From: Bacteroidetes bacterium UBA2664
GTDB taxonomy: Bacteria; Bacteroidota; Rhodothermia; Balneolales; Balneolaceae
DNA: 64,000 nucleotides
NCBI GenBank assembly: GCA_002359315.1
Contig: DEMS01000034.1
Span: forward strand, 1 to 64,000
Direction of reading: 5' to 3'
Shown here: positions 25,908 through 35,009 of the stretch, piece after piece
Layout: every line of letters begins with the position of its first letter
Numbering within the stretch: the stretch's first letter is position 1
Translations under genes and position numbers: made by a program
Notes under the pieces: model-generated
The model's input: the letters and a program-made list of their open reading frames with translations, nothing else
Told to the model about the DNA's origin: nothing
Database searches by the model: none

Positions 25908-26972
25908 ATGTCCGACCACTACTCAACTAACAGAAAAAAGACTAAAAAAGACCCAAACAAAAAAGGTATTTTTGATTTTCTCTATTCTGATATTGCAATC
26001 GATTTAGGTACTGCAAATACATTAATTTATGCACGTGGACAGGGAATCGTTCTAAATGAACCCTCAATCGTCGCACTAAATAATAGAAATGAGACGGTTG
26101 CGACGGGACATGAAGCGAGATTGATGCATGAGAAAACTCACGGAAATATCCGAACGGTCAGGCCACTCAGAGATGGAGTGATTGCTGATTTTGAAGTTGC
26201 CGAGCAGATGATTCGTGACATGATCAAAAAAGTAAAAGTTAAATGGTATACTACAACCCGGAAAATGGTGGTTTGTGTACCCAGTGGCATTACAGAAGTT
26301 GAACGCAGAGCCGTTCGTGACAGTGCCGAACATGCCGGCGCAAAAGAAGTTTATCTTGTAGACGAACCCATGGCAGCAGCGATCGGAATCGGTTTAAATG
26401 TTCATGAACCGGTTGGAAGTATGATTGTAGACATCGGTGGCGGAACAACTGAAATAGCCGTAATCGCTCTTTCAGGCATCGTTCACGCACAGTCTGTACG
26501 ATTGGGTGGTGATGAATTAAATGAAGATATCATCAATTATTTCAGAAGGAATCATAACCTCCTGATCGGTGAACGAACATCAGAAAGAATAAAATGTGAA
26601 ATTGGTTCAGCCGCTCCTCTGGATGAAGAGATTGAAATTATTACAAAAGGACGTGACTTGGTAAATGGAGTCCCCAGAACAAGACAAGTGACTTCCCGGG
26701 ATGTAAGGGAAGCGATCTCAGAATCCGTTAATTCAATTGTTGAAGCAATTACAAAATCTCTTGAACAAACACCCCCTGAACTATCAGCTGATATTCTGGA
26801 CAGAGGCATTATGCTTACCGGCGGTGGTGCCCTGTTAAAAAATCTGGATAAGCTGATCATGGAAACAACAGATCTGCCAGTCCATATTGCAGAAGATCCA
26901 CTGACTGCCGTGGTTAGAGGTACTGCTGAAATTCTTGAAGATCTCGACTACTACAGAGCTGTCATCTCTTAA
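25908..26972 (+). CDS. mreB: Rod-shape actin homologue MreB
   Basis: Actin-like ATPase that guides the elongasome under the inner membrane, 354 residues. A Lys-rich stretch of about 20 residues (KKTKKDPNKK) precedes the usual IAIDLGTANTL phosphate-1 motif and may help membrane contact. DIGGGTTEIAV (phosphate 2) and LTGGGALLKNL (adenosine motif) are intact. It is the first gene of a five-gene set mreB-mreC-mreD-mrdA-rodA on the plus strand, so shape and lateral wall synthesis are expressed together; the cell is likely a rod. Confidence 0.97.
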   Translation: MSDHYSTNRKKTKKDPNKKGIFDFLYSDIAIDLGTANTLIYARGQGIVLNEPSIVALNNRNETVATGHEARLMHEKTHGNIRTVRPLRDGVIADFEVAEQMIRDMIKKVKVKWYTTTRKMVVCVPSGITEVERRAVRDSAEHAGAKEVYLVDEPMAAAIGIGLNVHEPVGSMIVDIGGGTTEIAVIALSGIVHAQSVRLGGDELNEDIINYFRRNHNLLIGERTSERIKCEIGSAAPLDEEIEIITKGRDLVNGVPRTRQVTSRDVREAISESVNSIVEAITKSLEQTPPELSADILDRGIMLTGGGALLKNLDKLIMETTDLPVHIAEDPLTAVVRGTAEILEDLDYYRAVIS

Positions 26973-26989
26973 ATCCCGCATACTCGTGA

Positions 26990-27817
26990 ATGCGCAAACT
27001 AAATGACATTAAGGACTATATCATAACGGCAATCATATTGATTTTTGCCGTTGCATTGATGGTGAACCGTCATGACGGCAGTTTGCAAAATATTCGAAAA
27101 ATATCAGTCACCGCACTTAGTTTTCTTGAACAACCTCTCTCAAACTTCAGAGTCTATCGTCAGGCAGTATCGACAAATACCTATCTCCACAGACAAAATA
27201 TCCTGCTTCAGGATGAATTAAGCAGACTACGATCCGTAGAACAGCAAAATAGGGTATTACGAAGCTTGCTGAATATCAGAGAACAGAGTGATCTGCCTCT
27301 TATCCCGGTAAAAATTGTTGCAAAAAACCTGGTTTCAGTAAACAGCTTTATCACCATTGATGCCGGTTTAAATAATGAAATTGAACCAGGAATGCCTGTA
27401 ATCAATTCAGACGGGCTCATTGGCATGACCATACTCACGGATAATAATTATACACAGGTATTACCATATAACAACTCCGTATTTAGAGTCAGTGCAATTG
27501 TTGAAGGAACCAGAGCTTATGGAATCGTGTCCTGGCCGGGTCCGGCAAGCAGAGAGCTAATCATGGAATTTGTCCCGGAAACTATTGACGTAATTCCGGG
27601 TCAATATGTACTTACTTCCGGTTTTACCAATCAATTTCCGGCGGGAATACCGATAGGCGAAGTAACCAGAGTTGAACCGAATGAAGGAGTAGACACTCAA
27701 ACAATTTATCTGAATGCCTTCACCGATCTATCAACCGCCTCTGAAGCTTTTGTTGTGGTCTTTCGACCCGACACCACCATAAACAATCTAATCAATGATC
27801 AAATAGAGCTATTTTGA
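26990..27817 (+). CDS. mreC: Rod-shape protein MreC
   Basis: Bitopic protein of the elongasome, 275 residues, that activates PBP2. It has an N-terminal membrane segment (about 12-27), a short coiled coil (about 65-90, LLQDELSRLRSVEQQNRVLRSLL) and a periplasmic beta-rich domain with the typical INSDGLIGMTI and ELIMEFVPETIDVIPGQYV stretches. The stop overlaps the mreD start. The start is the ATG at 26990, 17 bases after mreB. Confidence 0.94.
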   Translation: MRKLNDIKDYIITAIILIFAVALMVNRHDGSLQNIRKISVTALSFLEQPLSNFRVYRQAVSTNTYLHRQNILLQDELSRLRSVEQQNRVLRSLLNIREQSDLPLIPVKIVAKNLVSVNSFITIDAGLNNEIEPGMPVINSDGLIGMTILTDNNYTQVLPYNNSVFRVSAIVEGTRAYGIVSWPGPASRELIMEFVPETIDVIPGQYVLTSGFTNQFPAGIPIGEVTRVEPNEGVDTQTIYLNAFTDLSTASEAFVVVFRPDTTINNLINDQIELF

Positions 27818-28293
27818 ATCGGACGAATAACATACGCTTAATTCTGATCGGCCTGGGATTTGTGGTTCTTCAGGTTGTTCTTTTAAGGCATCTGCAAATT
27901 TTTGGGGCAGAACCGGATCTGATTCTTGTATTCTTACTATGGTTATGTAAGAGTAAATCCAGAACAATTGTACTTTTATACGCCGCATTATTGGCTTTTA
28001 CTCAAGATGCATTATTAGATTTGTGGGGGATTCATCTCTTTTCAAAAACTTTTATGATTTTTATACTACATCCAACCTTGAATCGTATATCAAAAAACAA
28101 GTTTATATTTTGGCAGGTTTTAATTATCGTGTTTGTATCAGCTCTCATCCATAATATCGCATTTTTTGGAGTCACTCTCTTTTCAGAACTATACTCATCA
28201 GGGGGGGGACAATTAGCTCTCAGGCTACTTTTAAGCTCTTTTTACACCGCTTTCCTTGGTGCATTTCTACAGTTAGTTAAGGAGGATAACTGA
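27814..28293 (+). CDS. mreD: Rod-shape protein MreD
   Basis: Multi-span inner-membrane protein of the elongasome, 159 residues, identified mostly by hydrophobicity (five to six helices) and position between mreC and PBP2. The start is TTG at 27814, sharing TGA with the mreC stop. A run of eight G's (28201-28208) encodes part of a Ser-Ser-Gly-Gly-Gly loop near residue 131 and could be prone to slippage. The gene ends 1 base before the mrdA ATG, which has a strong AAGGAGG site inside the mreD 3' end. Confidence 0.88.
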   Translation: MNRTNNIRLILIGLGFVVLQVVLLRHLQIFGAEPDLILVFLLWLCKSKSRTIVLLYAALLAFTQDALLDLWGIHLFSKTFMIFILHPTLNRISKNKFIFWQVLIIVFVSALIHNIAFFGVTLFSELYSSGGGQLALRLLLSSFYTAFLGAFLQLVKEDN

Positions 28294-28294
28294 C

Positions 28295-30115
28295 ATGTCG
28301 AACGAACAGAGATCAAAATCTTCTATTCGGGTTCTGCAAGTGATCATCATCGGTGGATTGTTGATCATGCTGGGAAGAATTTTCCATTTGCAGATACTTG
28401 ATTATGAAACCTACTCTCCATTGAGTATGCAAAATTCATTGCGTATGGAAGTTGTTAATCCGGCCCGGGGATTAATTTATGACAGGCACGGCACCATCAT
28501 TGTTGAAAATCAACCCATTTATACAATTATCATCACCCCTTCCCTGCTTGATTTAGAAAATCTGTCTCTACTGGCTGATCTGTTACAATTAGATGAAGAG
28601 ATTGTATACAACCGAATTCTAGAAGCACAAGAATACTCATGGCAACGTACCTCCCGGCTTTTCACTGAAGTTTCTTTTGAAGTATTTTCTAACATACAGG
28701 AAAATTTGTGGCAACTGCCCGGGATCGGACATATTATCGAAAGTAAACGAAATTATCCTTCAAATATATTAGCCTCCCATATAAATGGTTATTTGAGTGA
28801 AGCGAACCGAGAAGAGTATCTTCGCTCTGATCATCTCAGATTGGGCGATAAAATTGGGCGCAGTGGCCTCGAAATGATATATGAAGACTATATAAGAGGC
28901 GAAAAAGGAACCTCCTATATTAGTGTCAATGCTTTTGGTCAGGCACTCGGATCTTATGACAATGGGTCACTGAATGTGACTCCAACCAAGGGGGCCGATT
29001 TAATAACCACACTTGACGCTGATCTGCAAGCATTAGCTGAAATTTTAATGGAAAATAAACAGGGTGGCCTGGTTGCAATTGACCCTCACACCGGTGGGAT
29101 CCTGAGTATTGTAAGTGCTCCTCAATTTGACCTGCATAAACTTGCCGGCAGAATGGATCAGTCTTATTGGCAAGAATTGAACTCGAATCCGAATACCCCA
29201 CTCTACAATCGAGCCATCTCATCTCGTCAGCCTCCGGGCTCAACATTTAAACCATTTATGGGTTTAGTTGGATTACATTTGGGATTAGTAACTCCTGAAT
29301 GGGAACTATATAATCCCGGCTATTATGTTCGGGGGCGTCGTTATAATGACCTTGCCGACCCCGGGAACTACAATCTTCATAAATCTATACAGAAATCAAG
29401 CAATACTTATTTTTTCTGGATGATGGAGAGGATTGCCTCCAGAGGATTACTGAACCGTTGGTCAAGTATGATTAAAGATTTTGGAATGGGGCCTATTAGC
29501 CAGGTCGATCTGCCTTTTGAGCGTGCAGGTATTGTGCCGGACAGTACGTATATGAATAATACATTCGGCGAACGTCGATGGGGGCTTGGAGATCTAATCA
29601 GTTTGGGGGTTGGACAGGGTATGGTATCCGTATCACCGCTTCAAATGGCTGTGGCAACCGCTTCTTTGGCAAATGGTGGGTATCGGATACAACCTCATGT
29701 TGTAAGTGCCATTCGCCATGCAGATGGAGAAATTCAGTATACAAACCCGGAAATAAATAAAATTGAATGGATCCAGCCGGATCATCTTGAAATTATTAAA
29801 GAGGCCATGAAAGCTGCTTTACTTGATGGCGGCTCCAATTATTATGGAGCTATCCCGGGTATTGAAATAGCCGGAAAAACAGGAACAGCACAAAATCCGC
29901 AAGGAGAAAGTCATGGCTGGTTCATAGCATTTGCTCCCGCAGATGATCCTCAGATCGCTGTTGCTGTATTAATGGAAAATTCCGGATTTGGTTCTGTATC
30001 AGCCACCCCGATTGCATCACTTTTAATTGAACAGTACTTGACCGGCACGACCACCCGACAACATATTTACAATCATGTTATTAATTTCCTGCCTGAACAT
30101 GGCACTTCAGAGTAA
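28295..30115 (+). CDS. mrdA: Penicillin-binding protein 2 (elongasome transpeptidase)
   Basis: Class B PBP that cross-links peptidoglycan during elongation, 606 residues. One N-terminal anchor (about 12-32), a pedestal/dimerisation domain, then the transpeptidase with S316-TF-K319 (SxxK, catalytic Ser), SSN in QKSSNTYFF and KTGTAQ near residue 529. A good ribosome-binding site (AAGGAGG, 28279-28285) precedes the ATG. It pairs with RodA, whose gene starts 5 bases after this stop. Confidence 0.97.
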   Translation: MSNEQRSKSSIRVLQVIIIGGLLIMLGRIFHLQILDYETYSPLSMQNSLRMEVVNPARGLIYDRHGTIIVENQPIYTIIITPSLLDLENLSLLADLLQLDEEIVYNRILEAQEYSWQRTSRLFTEVSFEVFSNIQENLWQLPGIGHIIESKRNYPSNILASHINGYLSEANREEYLRSDHLRLGDKIGRSGLEMIYEDYIRGEKGTSYISVNAFGQALGSYDNGSLNVTPTKGADLITTLDADLQALAEILMENKQGGLVAIDPHTGGILSIVSAPQFDLHKLAGRMDQSYWQELNSNPNTPLYNRAISSRQPPGSTFKPFMGLVGLHLGLVTPEWELYNPGYYVRGRRYNDLADPGNYNLHKSIQKSSNTYFFWMMERIASRGLLNRWSSMIKDFGMGPISQVDLPFERAGIVPDSTYMNNTFGERRWGLGDLISLGVGQGMVSVSPLQMAVATASLANGGYRIQPHVVSAIRHADGEIQYTNPEINKIEWIQPDHLEIIKEAMKAALLDGGSNYYGAIPGIEIAGKTGTAQNPQGESHGWFIAFAPADDPQIAVAVLMENSGFGSVSATPIASLLIEQYLTGTTTRQHIYNHVINFLPEHGTSE

Positions 30116-30120
30116 ATCCT

Positions 30121-31371
30121 ATGCAAGATAAAAGAGAATTTAGCTGGTCAGTTATCTTTATCTGGGTTGCACTATTCAGTGTTGGCCTCATCGCAATATA
30201 TAGCGCAACCCAAGGCCCTGTTTCTCAATTTTTACCCTCCTTTATCCTGGAAAACTTTTTCAGACAATCCCTTTGGATATCCATATCCCTGGTCGTTTTA
30301 ATTGTCATACAATTTATCCCTCCGCGAACTTTTCAAGAGGGTGCTTATCTTTTCTACATCATTTCGATTATTCTAATGATAATTACCCTATTTTTTGGAG
30401 CTGAGGTGAGTGGTTCAAGAAGCTGGCTTCGAATCGGGCCTATGAATTTTCAAACCGGGGAGATCACTAAAATAGCCACACTGCTTGCAGCTGCCAGTTA
30501 CTTAACAAATCGAAGAGACATTTCTTCTGAAAATTTAAAAACTGCACTCGTCACAGTACTCATTTTCGCAATCCCGGCCATCCTGCTGGTTATGCAAAAT
30601 GAGGCCGGTGTAGCCATTGTTTACCTCGGCATTTTGCCGGTGGTACTTTTTTGGTCCGGCCTTCCTTATGGGATATCCGCATTAATGGTCTCTCCGGCTT
30701 TCATCGCATATTTTACAATTTTGGATTGGAGATTAGGAATCATTGCTGCCCTGATTGCAACCCTTGTCATTTTCCTTTTACAACGAAGAGTTTGGTTAAC
30801 CGTAACTTCATTCGTTTTTGGAGCCCTGGTTATTATTGGAGCAGAAGTGGCTCTAAATCAAGTACTGCAGCCACATCAGAGGGCTAGAATAGAATCCTTT
30901 GCAAACCCTTCCCTGGACCCCTTAGGGGCCGGCTGGAACGTACTGCAAGCCAAAACCGCCATTGGATCAGGAGGATTTCAAGGGAAAGGATTTATGGAAG
31001 GTACACAAACCCAATTGCGATTTTTACCTGAGCAGTGGACTGATTTCATCTTCTGTGTAGTGGGTGAAGAATTTGGATTTTTAGGGGCATCAACACTAAT
31101 TATCCTATTCTCTCTACTATTTTTAAAACTTCTAAGTATGGCAGCCAGTCATAAACACCCGTTTGCACAACTAATGATTGTAAGTGTAACATTTTTATAT
31201 TTTACACATTTCATCATAAATATTGGTAGCGCAACGGCACTTCTTCCAATCATCGGGATACCTCTTCCATTCATAAGTTATGGAGGGTCTGCATTTCTCA
31301 CGAATACTATTCTTTTGGCCATCTGTCTTAATCTTGATTATAACAAGCGTTCTCTGAGTATTTACAGATAA
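30121..31371 (+). CDS. rodA: Peptidoglycan glycosyltransferase RodA
   Basis: SEDS-family polymerase that makes glycan strands with PBP2 as partner, 416 residues with about ten membrane helices. Family marks are GSRSWLRIGPMNFQTGEITK near residue 98, QAKTAIGSGGFQGKGFMEGT (about 277-296) and the C-terminal PLPFISYGGSAFLTN. It closes the mre operon. The catalytic Asp region expected in the large periplasmic loop near FLPEQWTDFIF is present. Confidence 0.97.
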   Translation: MQDKREFSWSVIFIWVALFSVGLIAIYSATQGPVSQFLPSFILENFFRQSLWISISLVVLIVIQFIPPRTFQEGAYLFYIISIILMIITLFFGAEVSGSRSWLRIGPMNFQTGEITKIATLLAAASYLTNRRDISSENLKTALVTVLIFAIPAILLVMQNEAGVAIVYLGILPVVLFWSGLPYGISALMVSPAFIAYFTILDWRLGIIAALIATLVIFLLQRRVWLTVTSFVFGALVIIGAEVALNQVLQPHQRARIESFANPSLDPLGAGWNVLQAKTAIGSGGFQGKGFMEGTQTQLRFLPEQWTDFIFCVVGEEFGFLGASTLIILFSLLFLKLLSMAASHKHPFAQLMIVSVTFLYFTHFIINIGSATALLPIIGIPLPFISYGGSAFLTNTILLAICLNLDYNKRSLSIYR

Positions 31372-31414
31372 TCCGAGGACGATTAACAATGATTTGAAAT
31401 TTTAGTTAATCCAC

Positions 31415-32053
31415 TTAATTACGGGGATCAGAACGTTCTTCAGAGTAGATTTTTTCCGTTCTAAGCTTAAATGATTTTCTATGATGAGACGTATATCCAT
31501 GTGTTGACAGCCCGTCGAAATGTTTTTTTGTCGGATAACCGACATTTCTATCCCAGCCATAAAAAGGGTACTTGTTATGTAAGTTCATCATGTAGCGATC
31601 CCTATGCACCTTTGCAATGATTGACGCAGCAGAAATTGAAACCGATCTGTCATCCCCTTTCACAATACAACTATGCGGCACCAAATGTGTTGTGAATCGA
31701 TTCCCATCAATTAACAGATAATCCGGATCAGCCCCTGGCTCCTCTGAACATTTCACCATTGCCTGAATAGAAGCATTCAATATATTTAACCGATCAATTT
31801 CGGTTGGTGAACACTCTTTAATAACCCAATAGAGCGCTTCCGATTTTATCTCCTCAACCAGCTCTTCGCGCCGTCTGCCTGTCAATTTTTTACTATCTGT
31901 AATGTCCGGATTTAAGCGGCTGTTTGGTTTTAAAATGACACCGGCAGCTACAACCGGCCCACATAAACAGCCTCTGCCTACCTCATCCAAACCCATGACT
32001 CGCTCAAATCCTTCTCCCCATAATTTCTTTTCAAAATGATATCGATCATCCAT
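31415..32053 (-). CDS. rnhB: Ribonuclease HII
   Basis: Removes RNA from RNA-DNA hybrids and misincorporated ribonucleotides, 212 residues. GLDEVGRGCLCGPVVAAGV supplies the first acidic pair and the GRG recognition motif; LLIDGNRF and SIIAKVHRDRYM complete the active site. The ATG at 32053 is preferred. A GTG at 32065 lies inside the 7-bp repeat array and would add only four residues. It is convergent with rodA, with no clear terminator in the 43-base gap. Confidence 0.95.
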   Translation of the reverse strand: MDDRYHFEKKLWGEGFERVMGLDEVGRGCLCGPVVAAGVILKPNSRLNPDITDSKKLTGRRREELVEEIKSEALYWVIKECSPTEIDRLNILNASIQAMVKCSEEPGADPDYLLIDGNRFTTHLVPHSCIVKGDDRSVSISAASIIAKVHRDRYMMNLHNKYPFYGWDRNVGYPTKKHFDGLSTHGYTSHHRKSFKLRTEKIYSEERSDPRN

Positions 32054-32056
32054 ACA

Positions 32057-32098
32057 ACTTCTCACTTCTCACTTTTCACTTTTCACTTTTCACTAAAG
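32057..32098. repeat. 7-bp tandem array upstream of rnhB
   Basis: Contiguous units ACTTCTC twice, ACTTTTC three times, then ACTAAAG. The array sits directly before the rnhB start. Read on the minus strand it supplies AG-rich GAGAAG sequence just ahead of the start, so it may double as a ribosome-binding site. Confidence 0.8.
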
Positions 32099-32161
32099 AT
32101 GCAATGATTTCAATCAAAAATAAGTTATATATGTACTAAATTCCGACATCAATATCAGACA

Positions 32162-33274
32162 ATGCATTTTATATACTCCGAATGGAATAATCGATTTCAT
32201 AAAAACAGTGGCAAATCTCCATTTGATACACTTTTTGACCTATTTCAGGAGCTCTTAACGATTTCGGGCGGGGATGTATCGCAAGCCTTAAATTGGTTAA
32301 ATCAAATTGATAAGGAGTATAAAATAACCGATCAGTTTGAAAATGGGTACGGATTGGGCGATTTCATCGATGAGTTGAAGGAACGAGGGTTTATCCGGTT
32401 TGATGAAGAAAAATCTTCGATGATTCCGACTTCAAAAACAGATAGAAGTATTCGGCAACGAGCTCTGGATGAAATCTTTACTCAATTAAAAAAAGGCACG
32501 GCCGGTAATCACAAAACATCCCACACCGGAAGGGGTTTGGAGCGGCAGCCCGAAAGCAGGCAATGGCGGCCGGGTGATGATATATCACAAATGGATAGTA
32601 CCTCTACCATGATGAACATGTTGAAACATAGTTCTATTGATCATTTCGACTTAAGAGAGGATGATCTGGAAGTTTATCATACGGATCATTATACATCTGT
32701 TTCAACCGTGTTACTGGTCGATTTAAGTCATTCCATGATTTTATACGGTGAGGATCGCATTACACCTGCCAAAAAAGTGGCTATGGCACTGTCGGAGTTG
32801 ATCATGAGTAATTACGCCAAGGACTCCCTTGATATAGTTGCCTTTGGCAATGAAGCATGGCAGATAGAAGTAAAAGATCTTCCATATCTAAAAGTGGGAC
32901 CCTATCATACGAATACACTTCAAGCCCTTCAAATGGCCCGGCATATTCTGCAAAGAAAGAAAAATGCTAATAAGCAGATCTTTATGATCACTGATGGGAA
33001 ACCATCTTGTATGATCGAAAATGGCAGAATGTATAAAAACAGTTTTGGACTGGATAGAAAAATAATCAATAAAGTACTGGATGAAGCGGTTGCTTGCAGA
33101 AGAGAACAAATTGATATCACAACATTTATGATTGCCCAAGACCCCTACCTTCAAAATTTTGTTCAGGAATTGAAAGAAGTGAATAAAGGAAGAGCGTATT
33201 ACTCATCATTAAATGAGTTAGGTGGATATATTTTCGAAGATTATATTCGAAACAGAAAAAAACGTGTCAGGTAG
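32162..33274 (+). CDS. VWA-domain protein
   Basis: A 370-residue cytoplasmic protein (no signal or membrane segment). The second half is a von Willebrand A domain with the MIDAS motif D187-L-S189-H-S191 and, later, MITDGKPS. The first half is helical and unrecognised, with a short SxxGRGLERQPESRQWRPGD linker near residue 120. Related stand-alone VWA proteins often work with a MoxR-type AAA+ ATPase, but none is in the window. Function is unknown. Confidence 0.75.
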   Translation: MHFIYSEWNNRFHKNSGKSPFDTLFDLFQELLTISGGDVSQALNWLNQIDKEYKITDQFENGYGLGDFIDELKERGFIRFDEEKSSMIPTSKTDRSIRQRALDEIFTQLKKGTAGNHKTSHTGRGLERQPESRQWRPGDDISQMDSTSTMMNMLKHSSIDHFDLREDDLEVYHTDHYTSVSTVLLVDLSHSMILYGEDRITPAKKVAMALSELIMSNYAKDSLDIVAFGNEAWQIEVKDLPYLKVGPYHTNTLQALQMARHILQRKKNANKQIFMITDGKPSCMIENGRMYKNSFGLDRKIINKVLDEAVACRREQIDITTFMIAQDPYLQNFVQELKEVNKGRAYYSSLNELGGYIFEDYIRNRKKRVR

Positions 33275-33276
33275 AC

Positions 33277-33308
33277 AAAAAAAAAGACGGCTCAAATGAA
33301 CCGTCTTT
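33277..33308 (-). terminator. Terminator of the bamA-ompH operon
   Basis: AAAGACGG (33283-33290) pairs with CCGTCTTT (33301-33308), and the stem extends inward with one mismatch. On the minus strand the stem is followed by a run of U's (A's at 33277-33285), 27 bases after the last ompH stop. It lies between convergent genes and may also act weakly on the plus strand. Confidence 0.8.
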
Positions 33309-33334
33309 AAACAAGTTTAAACGTACTGACTCTT

Positions 33335-33880
33335 TTAAATACCCAGATCCAGCATTACAGCATCTGTTATATCATACTCTTCCTGTACTTCATCAGAAAC
33401 ATAAAGAATGATAACATCACCGGCTGAAGTGGTTGTGTTTAGTACATAATCCAAACCGCGAGCCTCAGCTACATTGTTGATAGATTCTTGAATTTGTTGA
33501 AGTAGCGGAGCCATCAAAGTTTGTCTCTGCTCCTCTAATTCCTGCTCAGCAGTTGATTGCATCTGACGAAATTCCTGATCCATCACAGTCAATCGCTGCT
33601 CTTCAGCTTCCCGGGCTTGATCTGAAATTACTCCGGCACGCTGTTGAAAGTTTTCAAACTCAGATTGAAGCTCTTGTTGCTTTGCAACGAGTTCACGCTC
33701 TTTTCTTTCTGCAAAGTTTTGCAATCTTTGAGCGACGGCTCTCATTTCCGGCATTCTATCCAGGATAGCCCTTGGCTCAACAAAACCAACTTTCATATCC
33801 TGTGCGTCTGCATTTGGTGCAGCAAATAGAGTTATTAGTCCGGCAAAAACTATAATTGTTAAAAGGCTTAAATTTTTCAT
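33335..33880 (-). CDS. OmpH/Skp-family periplasmic chaperone (paralog 3)
   Basis: A 181-residue exported protein with a signal peptide ending near ADAQ and the usual KVGFVEPRAILDRMPEM opening, then a long Gln/Glu-rich coiled coil (about 45-125). Skp-type trimers hold unfolded outer-membrane proteins on the way to BamA. It is the third of three tandem ompH genes after bamA and ends at the terminator. The C-terminal DYVLNTTTSAGDVIIL strand is like the other two copies. Confidence 0.9.
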   Translation of the reverse strand: MKNLSLLTIIVFAGLITLFAAPNADAQDMKVGFVEPRAILDRMPEMRAVAQRLQNFAERKERELVAKQQELQSEFENFQQRAGVISDQAREAEEQRLTVMDQEFRQMQSTAEQELEEQRQTLMAPLLQQIQESINNVAEARGLDYVLNTTTSAGDVIILYVSDEVQEEYDITDAVMLDLGI

Positions 33881-33907
33881 ATTGATTCTGATTATTCTAT
33901 GATCTGA

Positions 33908-34429
33908 TTAATTTTGTGTAAGTTTTTGAATCACTTGTTCTGTAATGTCCGGTGCTCTTTGAGATGAATAATAGATGATCGGATCTCCTGTGTTGGTTGT
34001 CTTATTTATCACAAAATCCAATCCCATCTCATCTGAAACTTCTGCCATTGCGTTTTCAACTCTTAATAGCAGTGGATTAAATAGTTCATTCTGACGCTCC
34101 TGTATCTGGCGCTGAATCAACTGTTGTAAACTGTTCAGTTCTTCCTGTATTTCAGTTAATCTCTGTTCTTCAGCCGGCCGATCCGCTTCATCAATTTCAC
34201 CGGCTTCAACACTCTCAGAATAAGCGGTCATTTCACCCAGCCAATCCTGATATCGTGTTTGAAATGTTGTTTGTCTCTGTTGTATAAAATTCTGAAGGTC
34301 TGCCTGAACCTGAGCAGTTTCCGGCAGAGCATCTAAGACGACGTCCGGATCCATTACTCCCATTTTCAGTTGAGCCGATAAAATCATCGGTATCAGAAAC
34401 AGAACTGAGGTTAGAATTATTTTTTTCAT
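33908..34429 (-). CDS. OmpH/Skp-family periplasmic chaperone (paralog 2)
   Basis: A 173-residue exported protein. The signal peptide ends at ILSAQ, followed by KMGVMDPDVVLDALPETAQ, a coiled coil rich in Gln and Glu, and the C-terminal DFVINKTTNTGDPIIYY. It is closest to paralog 3 in its C-terminal NKTTNTGDP/NTTTSAGDV stretch, so these two probably arose by a local duplication. Gap of 27 bases to paralog 3. Confidence 0.9.
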   Translation of the reverse strand: MKKIILTSVLFLIPMILSAQLKMGVMDPDVVLDALPETAQVQADLQNFIQQRQTTFQTRYQDWLGEMTAYSESVEAGEIDEADRPAEEQRLTEIQEELNSLQQLIQRQIQERQNELFNPLLLRVENAMAEVSDEMGLDFVINKTTNTGDPIIYYSSQRAPDITEQVIQKLTQN

Positions 34430-34470
34430 GAGTCGATTTATTTTTGGATCAAATTTAAGATTTATATCTG

Positions 34471-35007
34471 TTAATTTCTTGTTTCATCTATTCCCATCTC
34501 TAACATCACCTCTTGAGTTAAGTTCCACTCCTGACCTGCATGGAGGAAACGAATATCATCCGCCCGGTCAAAAACAAAATCATAATCCAATCGGTTTGCC
34601 ACTCTTGATAACGCTTCAAATATGGATCTTTGTATAGGCTCCAGAAGTTCTTTTTGAATGCTAAAGTATTCTCCATTTGGACCAAATTTCTCATCTATAT
34701 ATTGATCTAATTGATCCCTTTGCTCTTCAATTTCACTCAATCTTTGAGCTCTTATTTCATCCGTGAAAAGAATTTCACGTGCTTCAAAATCATTTTCAAG
34801 ATCTTCAATGGAACGTTCCATTCTTGCAATCTCTTGTCTCCAGCTGTCACTTAATAGTGATAATCTCTGTTCGATTCCATTATACTCCGGGATACTCTGC
34901 AGGATAATATCCGAATCTATATATCCTATTTTTTGGTCTTGAGAAAAAACTGATTCTACGGTTAGCAAAACCAGGCATATGGTTAGATATGTAGATACTC
35001 TTATCAT
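34471..35007 (-). CDS. OmpH/Skp-family periplasmic chaperone (paralog 1)
   Basis: A 178-residue exported protein, the most divergent of the three. The ATG at 35007, 2 bases past the bamA stop, is preferred because it gives a normal signal peptide (TYLTICLVLLTVESVFSQ). An in-frame start at 35046 would put 13 extra residues before it and overlap bamA. Typical IGYIDSDIILQSIPEY and coiled-coil region follow; the C-terminus lacks the TGDP motif and reads DFVFDRADDIRFLHAG. Confidence 0.88.
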   Translation of the reverse strand: MIRVSTYLTICLVLLTVESVFSQDQKIGYIDSDIILQSIPEYNGIEQRLSLLSDSWRQEIARMERSIEDLENDFEAREILFTDEIRAQRLSEIEEQRDQLDQYIDEKFGPNGEYFSIQKELLEPIQRSIFEALSRVANRLDYDFVFDRADDIRFLHAGQEWNLTQEVMLEMGIDETRN

Positions 35008-35009
35008 TA

